NCBI GenBank assembly: GCA_963735085.1
Contig: CAVTJP010000005.1
Span: 1,488,001-1,552,000 of the forward strand
Direction: 5' to 3'
Source of the DNA: DATJGR01 sp963735085
Lineage (GTDB): Bacteria; Pseudomonadota; Gammaproteobacteria; Pseudomonadales; Azotimanducaceae
DNA: 64,000 nucleotides
Position numbers and translations under genes: made by a program. Under the pieces are notes generated by a model. That model worked only from the letters and a program-made list of their open reading frames with translations, made no database searches and was not told the DNA's origin. Positions 59,265-64,000 of the stretch are shown here, piece after piece. The first letter of the stretch is position 1. Each line of letters begins with the position of its first letter.

Positions 59265-62200
59265 GCGTACTGACATCAAATCCGTATTGATTATCGGTGC
59301 GGGTCCGATCGTCATCGGTCAGGCGTGCGAGTTCGACTACTCGGGCGCGCAAGCGTGTAAGGCGTTGCGCGACGAGGGCTATCGCGTTGTGCTGGTCAAT
59401 TCGAATCCGGCGACCATCATGACCGACCCGGCGATGGCCGACGCGACGTACATCGAGCCGGTCGAATGGCGCACCGTCGCGCAGATTATCGAGCGCGAGC
59501 GACCGGATGCGCTGCTGCCGACAATGGGCGGTCAGACCGCGCTCAACTGCGCGCTCGATCTGGTGCGCGAAGGCGTGCTGGAGAAGTGGGGCGTCGAACT
59601 GATCGGCGCGAGTCAGGATGCAATCGACAAAGCAGAGGATCGCGAGCGATTCGGCCGCGCGATGAAATCGATCGGACTCGACACGCCTCGTTCGGCGATC
59701 GCGCATAGCATCGAAGAGGCGCTGCAAGTGCAGAGCGCGCTCGGGTTTCCATGCGTGATCCGGCCGTCGTTCACGCTGGGCGGCACCGGCGGTGGGATTG
59801 CCTACAACCGCGAGGAATTCGTTGAAATCTGCACGCGCGGCCTCGATCTGTCGCCCACCAACGAGTTGTTGATCGACGAATCGTTGCTCGGCTGGAAAGA
59901 GTTCGAGATGGAAGTGGTACGTGATAGTCGCGACAACTGCATCATCGTCTGCTCGATCGAAAACCTGGATCCGATGGGTATCCATACCGGTGATTCGATC
60001 ACCGTTGCACCGGCACAGACGCTGACCGACAAGGAATATCAGATCCTGCGCAATGCATCGATCGCGGTGCTGCGCGAGATCGGTGTCGAGACCGGCGGTT
60101 CGAACGTGCAGTTTGCGATCGACCCGAAGACCGGCCGGATGGTCGTCATCGAAATGAACCCACGCGTATCGCGCTCGTCGGCGCTGGCATCCAAGGCGAC
60201 CGGTTTTCCAATCGCAAAGGTGGCGGCCAAACTCGCAGTCGGCTACACGCTGGATGAACTCACTAACGACATTACCGGTGTGACGCCGGTGTCGTTCGAA
60301 CCTGCGATCGACTATATCGTCACAAAAATACCGCGCTTCACGTTCGAGAAGTTCCCGAACGTCGATGCCCGCCTGACGACACAGATGAAATCCGTTGGCG
60401 AGGTGATGGCCATCGGCCGGACGTTCCAGGAATCGTTTCAGAAGGCGCTTCGCGGTCTGGAGATCTCGCGTTCGGGGCTCAATGAGCTGATTTCGGTAAC
60501 CGATGACGATGAGCGAACGCGTCTGGTCCGGGAACTGAAGGTCGCCGGTGCCGACAGAATCTGGTACGTGGCGGACGCGTTTCGTGCCGGCATGAGTATC
60601 GAAGACGTTGGCGAGTTCACCGCAATCGATCCCTGGTTCCTCGCGCAAATTGAAGATCTCGTTCGCACTGAACAAGGTTTGAAGGGGCGAAACCTGGTGT
60701 CGCTCGAACGCGACGAAGTGTTCGCGCTCAAGCGCAAAGGGTTCTCCGACGCGCGTCTGGGCGAACTGTTGGGCGAGGCCGAGTCCGCGATTCGCGCGCG
60801 ACGCCAATCGCTGGACGTCAGACCCGTGTTCAAGCGCGTCGACACGTGCGCCGCGGAATTCCCGTCAGCGACGGCGTACATGTACTCGACGTATGAAGAA
60901 GAGTGCGAGGCGGCACCGTCGGAGAAGCGCAAGATCATGGTGCTTGGTGGCGGACCCAACAGAATCGGTCAGGGGATCGAGTTTGACTATTGCTGCGTGC
61001 ATGCGGCACTCGCGATGCGCGAGGACGGCTATGAGACGATCATGGTCAACTGCAACCCGGAAACGGTTTCCACGGACTACGACACATCGGATCGCCTCTA
61101 CTTCGAGCCGGTCACACTCGAGGACGTTCTGGCAATCGTCGAAGTGGAGCGTCCCACCGGCGTGATCGTTCAGTTCGGTGGACAGACTCCGCTGAAACTC
61201 GTCGATGAGCTGCAAGCGGAAGGCGTGCCGATCATCGGCACCAGCGCGGATGCAATCGATCGTGCGGAAGACCGCCAGCGTTTTCAGCAGATGATCGCCA
61301 AGGTCGGCCTGTTGCAGCCGGAGAATCGAACCGTCGCGACGGTGGAGGACGGCATCGAAGCCGCCGACGCGATCGGCTTCCCAATGGTGGTGCGGCCATC
61401 TTACGTTCTCGGTGGCCGCGCGATGGAGATCGTGCACAACAAAACCGATCTGGCGCGATATCTACTTGATGCGTTCGTCGTGTCGAACTCGGCACCGGTG
61501 TTGCTGGATCATTTCCTCGATCAGGCCATCGAAGTCGATGTCGATGCGGTATGTGACGGTGAGCGGGTCGTCATCGGCGCAATCATGCAGCACATCGAGC
61601 AGGCGGGTGTGCATTCAGGCGACTCGGCCTGTTCGTTACCACCGTATCGGCTCGACCCGGGCATTCAAGACACGATTCGGCGCCAAGTTGCGGCGATGGC
61701 GATTGAACTTGGCGTCGTCGGCCTGATGAACGTTCAAATGGCCGTTCAACAGGACAACGTATTCGTGCTCGAGGTGAATCCGCGTGCGTCCCGCACGGTG
61801 CCGTTCGTTTCGAAGTGCGTAGGCGTGTCGCTGGCAAAGGTTGCCGCCCGATGCATGGCGGGTACATCGCTGGCGGCACAAGGATTCACGCAGGAGATCA
61901 TTCCGCACTATTGGTGCGTGAAGGAGTCGGTGTTCCCGTTCAACAAATTCCCCGGAGCGGACCCGATCCTGGGACCGGAAATGAAGTCCACCGGAGAGGT
62001 GATGGGCGTTGGCGACACTTTTGCGGAGGCCTTCGCAAAGGCGACCCTCGCGAGCGGCGAGCGCCTGCCGCGCGGCGGGCGAGCGTTCCTCAGCGTAAAA
62101 AGCTCGGACAAACCCGGCGTTGCAGCGATCGGCCGCGATCTCGTCGATCTCGGATTCGAACTGGTCGCAACACGGGGCACTGCGCGAATCCTCAGTGAGG

Positions 62201-62508
62201 CGGGCATTGAGGTCGAGCTGGTAAACAAAGTCACTGAGGGGCGGCCCGACATTGTCGACCTGCTGAAGAACGCAAAGATCGACCTGATCGTCAATACGAC
62301 CGAAGGCCGCCAGGCCATCGCCGACTCGGCGGTTATCCGGCGGCTCGCGTTGCAGAACAAAGTCTGTTACACCACCACTTTGGCGGGTGGTGATGCTTTC
62401 TGTATCGCCATTCGTTTTGGTCGGGGCAATCAGGTGCGTGCTTTGCAGGACCTTCACACGGATATCCTGAGCCGAGCCGGGGTTGCCGAAGCGATGACTC
62501 GAACGTGA
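59257..62508 (+). CDS. carB: Carbamoyl-phosphate synthase large subunit
   Basis: Protein of 1083 residues, full length. Two homologous ATP-grasp halves begin SVLIIGAGPIVIGQACEFDY and KIMVLGGGPNRIGQGIEFDY, each with its own FPCVIRPSF- or FPMVVRPSY-type ATP-binding loop. The C-terminal MGS-like allosteric domain has TRGTARILSEAGIEVELV and IDLIVNTTEGRQA. It makes carbamoyl phosphate from bicarbonate, ammonia and two ATP. Starts inside the carA end (8-base overlap). The stop TGA shares a base with the start of a mini-ORF chain leading to greA. Confidence 0.98.
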   Translation: MPKRTDIKSVLIIGAGPIVIGQACEFDYSGAQACKALRDEGYRVVLVNSNPATIMTDPAMADATYIEPVEWRTVAQIIERERPDALLPTMGGQTALNCALDLVREGVLEKWGVELIGASQDAIDKAEDRERFGRAMKSIGLDTPRSAIAHSIEEALQVQSALGFPCVIRPSFTLGGTGGGIAYNREEFVEICTRGLDLSPTNELLIDESLLGWKEFEMEVVRDSRDNCIIVCSIENLDPMGIHTGDSITVAPAQTLTDKEYQILRNASIAVLREIGVETGGSNVQFAIDPKTGRMVVIEMNPRVSRSSALASKATGFPIAKVAAKLAVGYTLDELTNDITGVTPVSFEPAIDYIVTKIPRFTFEKFPNVDARLTTQMKSVGEVMAIGRTFQESFQKALRGLEISRSGLNELISVTDDDERTRLVRELKVAGADRIWYVADAFRAGMSIEDVGEFTAIDPWFLAQIEDLVRTEQGLKGRNLVSLERDEVFALKRKGFSDARLGELLGEAESAIRARRQSLDVRPVFKRVDTCAAEFPSATAYMYSTYEEECEAAPSEKRKIMVLGGGPNRIGQGIEFDYCCVHAALAMREDGYETIMVNCNPETVSTDYDTSDRLYFEPVTLEDVLAIVEVERPTGVIVQFGGQTPLKLVDELQAEGVPIIGTSADAIDRAEDRQRFQQMIAKVGLLQPENRTVATVEDGIEAADAIGFPMVVRPSYVLGGRAMEIVHNKTDLARYLLDAFVVSNSAPVLLDHFLDQAIEVDVDAVCDGERVVIGAIMQHIEQAGVHSGDSACSLPPYRLDPGIQDTIRRQVAAMAIELGVVGLMNVQMAVQQDNVFVLEVNPRASRTVPFVSKCVGVSLAKVAARCMAGTSLAAQGFTQEIIPHYWCVKESVFPFNKFPGADPILGPEMKSTGEVMGVGDTFAEAFAKATLASGERLPRGGRAFLSVKSSDKPGVAAIGRDLVDLGFELVATRGTARILSEAGIEVELVNKVTEGRPDIVDLLKNAKIDLIVNTTEGRQAIADSAVIRRLALQNKVCYTTTLAGGDAFCIAIRFGRGNQVRALQDLHTDILSRAGVAEAMTRT

Positions 62509-62565
62509 TGGCGGTAACATGGCGCTTGGTAAGATGACGCTCGTAACATGACACTCGTAACATGA
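62508..62565 (+). other. Chain of three overlapping mini-ORFs between carB and greA
   Basis: carB ends TGATG, whose ATG opens a 9-codon frame (MAVTWRLVR, 62508-62537). Its stop overlaps the next ATG as ATGA, opening MTLVT (62534-62551). That stop overlaps another MTLVT frame (62548-62565) in the same way, and its stop overlaps the greA ATG. The last two frames are 14-bp tandem repeats that resemble the greA MTL codons. No Shine-Dalgarno sequence precedes greA, so ribosomes may reach it by successive reinitiation. Confidence 0.6.
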
Positions 62566-63035
62566 AAGTACCGATGACACTCGAAGGATCGGAGCGTCTC
62601 CGTGAGGAGCTCGAGCATCTGAAATCCGTATTGCGACCGCAGATCATTCAGGCGATCGCCACTGCGCGCGAGCATGGCGACCTGCGCGAAAATGCCGAAT
62701 ACCATGCGGCGAAGGAACAACAAGGCTTCACGGAGGGCCGTGTCAAGGAAATAGAAAGCAAGCTCGCCGATGCACAGATCATCGACGTCACTAAGATCAA
62801 GCACACCGGCAAGGTGGTTTTCGGTTCGACGGTGACGCTGGTCGAGGTCGCCAGCGGGGCCGAGAAACGTTACAAGATCGTCGGCGAAGACGAGGCCGAT
62901 CTGAAACTGAATAAGATCTCGGTGATGTCACCGATTGCGCGGGCGCTGATCGGTAAGTGCGAAGGCGACACGGTGGTCGTCAACGCGCCAAACGGCGCGT
63001 CCGAATACGAAATCGACAAAGTCGAGCACATCTGA
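62562..63035 (+). CDS. greA: Transcription elongation factor GreA
   Basis: Protein of 157 residues. The N-terminal coiled coil has PMTLEGSERLREELEHL and ARENGDL-type tip residues in AREHGDLRENAEYHAAKEQQ; the C-terminal FKBP-like domain ends YEIDKVEHI. It enters the RNA polymerase secondary channel and rescues backtracked complexes by stimulating transcript cleavage. Its ATG overlaps the stop of a mini-ORF, and no Shine-Dalgarno sequence is visible. It is convergent with yhbY, which ends 22 bp away. Confidence 0.96.
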   Translation: MKVPMTLEGSERLREELEHLKSVLRPQIIQAIATAREHGDLRENAEYHAAKEQQGFTEGRVKEIESKLADAQIIDVTKIKHTGKVVFGSTVTLVEVASGAEKRYKIVGEDEADLKLNKISVMSPIARALIGKCEGDTVVVNAPNGASEYEIDKVEHI

Positions 63036-63057
63036 CGATTGCATCGGGCGATCTGCA

Positions 63058-63363
63058 TTACGTGAAGCGGGCGACGTTCGACAGCCTCGGGTCGACATCC
63101 GGATTCTGCCGGTACAACACCCAAACCTTGCCGACGATTTGCACGATTTCGGCGCCGGACTGCATCGACAGCGCTTCTCCGAGTTCCTTGCGTGTGCTGC
63201 GATCGGCAACGTTGATTTTGGCTTTGATGAGTTCGTGATCGTGCAGCGCCCGACGCGTCTCCTCGAGCAGGCCATCGGTCAAGCCACGTTCGGCGATTGT
63301 GACAACACTCTGCAGGTGATGCGCTATTTGCCGCAGATGCCGCTTTTCTTTGGACGTCAGCAT
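63058..63363 (-). CDS. yhbY: CRS1-YhbY domain RNA-binding protein
   Basis: Protein of 101 residues, a single CRM domain: MLTSKEKRHLRQIAHHLQSV, then VTIAERGLTDGLLEE, then HELIKAKINVADRSTRKELG and the final IVQIVGKVWVLYRQN. YhbY proteins associate with pre-50S ribosomal subunits. It is divergent from rlmE (14 bp between the starts) and convergent with greA, as in many gammaproteobacteria. Confidence 0.93.
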   Translation of the reverse strand: MLTSKEKRHLRQIAHHLQSVVTIAERGLTDGLLEETRRALHDHELIKAKINVADRSTRKELGEALSMQSGAEIVQIVGKVWVLYRQNPDVDPRLSNVARFT

Positions 63364-63377
63364 CGGCCCATTAACTC

Positions 63378-64000
63378 ATGACGAAGCGAACAAAATCCAG
63401 CCAGCGCTGGCTGGAACGACAGCGGCGGGACCCCTATGTGAAGCGCGCGGCGACCGGTGCGCTCGGCTCGCGCGCGCACTTCAAATTGGCACAATTGGAT
63501 CAGCGCTTTTCGCTGTTGCGACCACAGATGTCCGTGCTGGAACTCGGGGCGGCACCGGGCGGATGGACACGATACGTTGCCAACCGTGTGAATGGCGGCC
63601 GTATTGTCGCAGTGGACTACCGGGCGATGCAGGTGCCGCGCGGTGTGGTCTTCATTTGCCTCGACATCTACTCCGACGAATGTCTGGATGCGGTCGATGA
63701 CGCACTTGGCGGGCAGAAAGTCGACCTTGTTTTGTCGGATATGTCCCCCAACATTACAGGAGTGAAGGCGGCAGATCAGGCAGCCACGATGGATCTGGTC
63801 GATCTGGCGACCGACAGCGCGATGCGATGGTTGCAACCCCGCGGCACAATTGTGGTCAAGATGTTCCAGGGCGAAGGCATTGATGGGTGGGTTGCAACCA
63901 TGCGACAGAGCTTTACGAGAGTGACGTTCGCGAAGCCCGCCGCGTCGCGTTCGGAGTCGCGTGAGGTTTATGGTGTTGCGACCGGATTCACGGGAGACGC
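63378..64000 (+). CDS. rlmE: 23S rRNA 2'-O-methyltransferase RlmE, 3' end beyond the window
   Basis: The first 207 residues are present from ATG 63378. The FtsJ fold is clear: SAM-binding VLELGAAPGGWTRYVA, and the K-D-K-E tetrad with K in SRAHFKLAQLD, D in LVLSDMSPNITG, K in IVVKMFQGEG and E in SRSESREVYGVA. It methylates U2552 of 23S rRNA late in 50S assembly. Only the last few residues appear to be missing. Neighbours greA and yhbY match the usual order before ftsH. Confidence 0.94.
   Translation, partial: MTKRTKSSQRWLERQRRDPYVKRAATGALGSRAHFKLAQLDQRFSLLRPQMSVLELGAAPGGWTRYVANRVNGGRIVAVDYRAMQVPRGVVFICLDIYSDECLDAVDDALGGQKVDLVLSDMSPNITGVKAADQAATMDLVDLATDSAMRWLQPRGTIVVKMFQGEGIDGWVATMRQSFTRVTFAKPAASRSESREVYGVATGFTGD

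Noticed and set aside
1..64000. CRISPR arrays, rRNA or classical tRNA genes
   Set aside because: No regularly spaced repeats, rRNA signatures or standalone tRNA cloverleaf seen; the only tRNA-like sequence is the tmRNA end and its att copy.

Overview
This is a chromosomal window from a high-GC gammaproteobacterium. The evidence is housekeeping gene order: smpB-ssrA, ratA-rnfH, bamE, recN, hrcA-grpE-dnaK-dnaJ, dapB-carA-carB-greA-yhbY-rlmE. The tmRNA tag reads ANDENYALAA, which is typical of the group. The mix of phytanoyl-CoA dioxygenases, P450, SDRs and acyl-CoA carboxylase suggests an environmental, metabolically versatile lineage. Nevskiales, Steroidobacterales or Woeseiales are possible, but I cannot assign a genus.

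Layout. 1-7.5 kb: catabolic genes (phosphotransferase fragment, class III aminotransferase, two SDRs, a fused biotin-dependent acyl-CoA carboxylase, a PhyH dioxygenase). 7.7-8.4 kb: a VapBC-type toxin-antitoxin pair with a clear promoter and palindromic operator. 8.6-16.0 kb: a seven-gene minus-strand operon for a membrane-bound complex related to hydrogenase-4 and complex I. Its large subunit lacks the NiFe cysteines (Ehr type), and a small HTH gene leads the operon. 16.2-37.8 kb: flavin-dependent oxidoreductases, an RND efflux pair, a cystathionine gamma-synthase-like PLP enzyme, PhyH, P450, a LOG protein, a beta-CASP nuclease, an AraC regulator, a hydrolase-cupin fusion, an isochorismatase-like hydrolase, a methyltransferase relic and transporters. 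38.2-40.4 kb: katG with a strong terminator.

40.5-48.1 kb is an accessory hot spot. It holds an AbiE-type (type IV) toxin-antitoxin operon with a large inverted-repeat operator, then a relic of a JetD-like TOPRIM protein and a decayed ORF. Next comes a 5.2 kb integrative element inserted in the 3' end of ssrA. The element is bounded by 27-bp direct repeats. It carries an HUH rolling-circle replication protein, two small unknown genes, an AlpA-like excisionase, a tyrosine integrase and an AlbA_2/HATPase cargo gene. All six genes run in the same direction as ssrA. The probable ancestral ssrA terminator now lies beyond the far end of the element, so the element appears to sit between the tmRNA gene and its terminator.

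48.1-64 kb is conserved core: trans-translation (ssrA, smpB), outer-membrane assembly (bamE), DNA repair (recN), the heat-shock operon with a sigma-32-like promoter, lysine biosynthesis (dapB), and carbamoyl-phosphate synthesis (carAB behind an attenuator-like leader). It ends with greA, reached through a chain of overlapping mini-ORFs, then yhbY and the start of rlmE. Positions and translations were read by eye; no database search was run.
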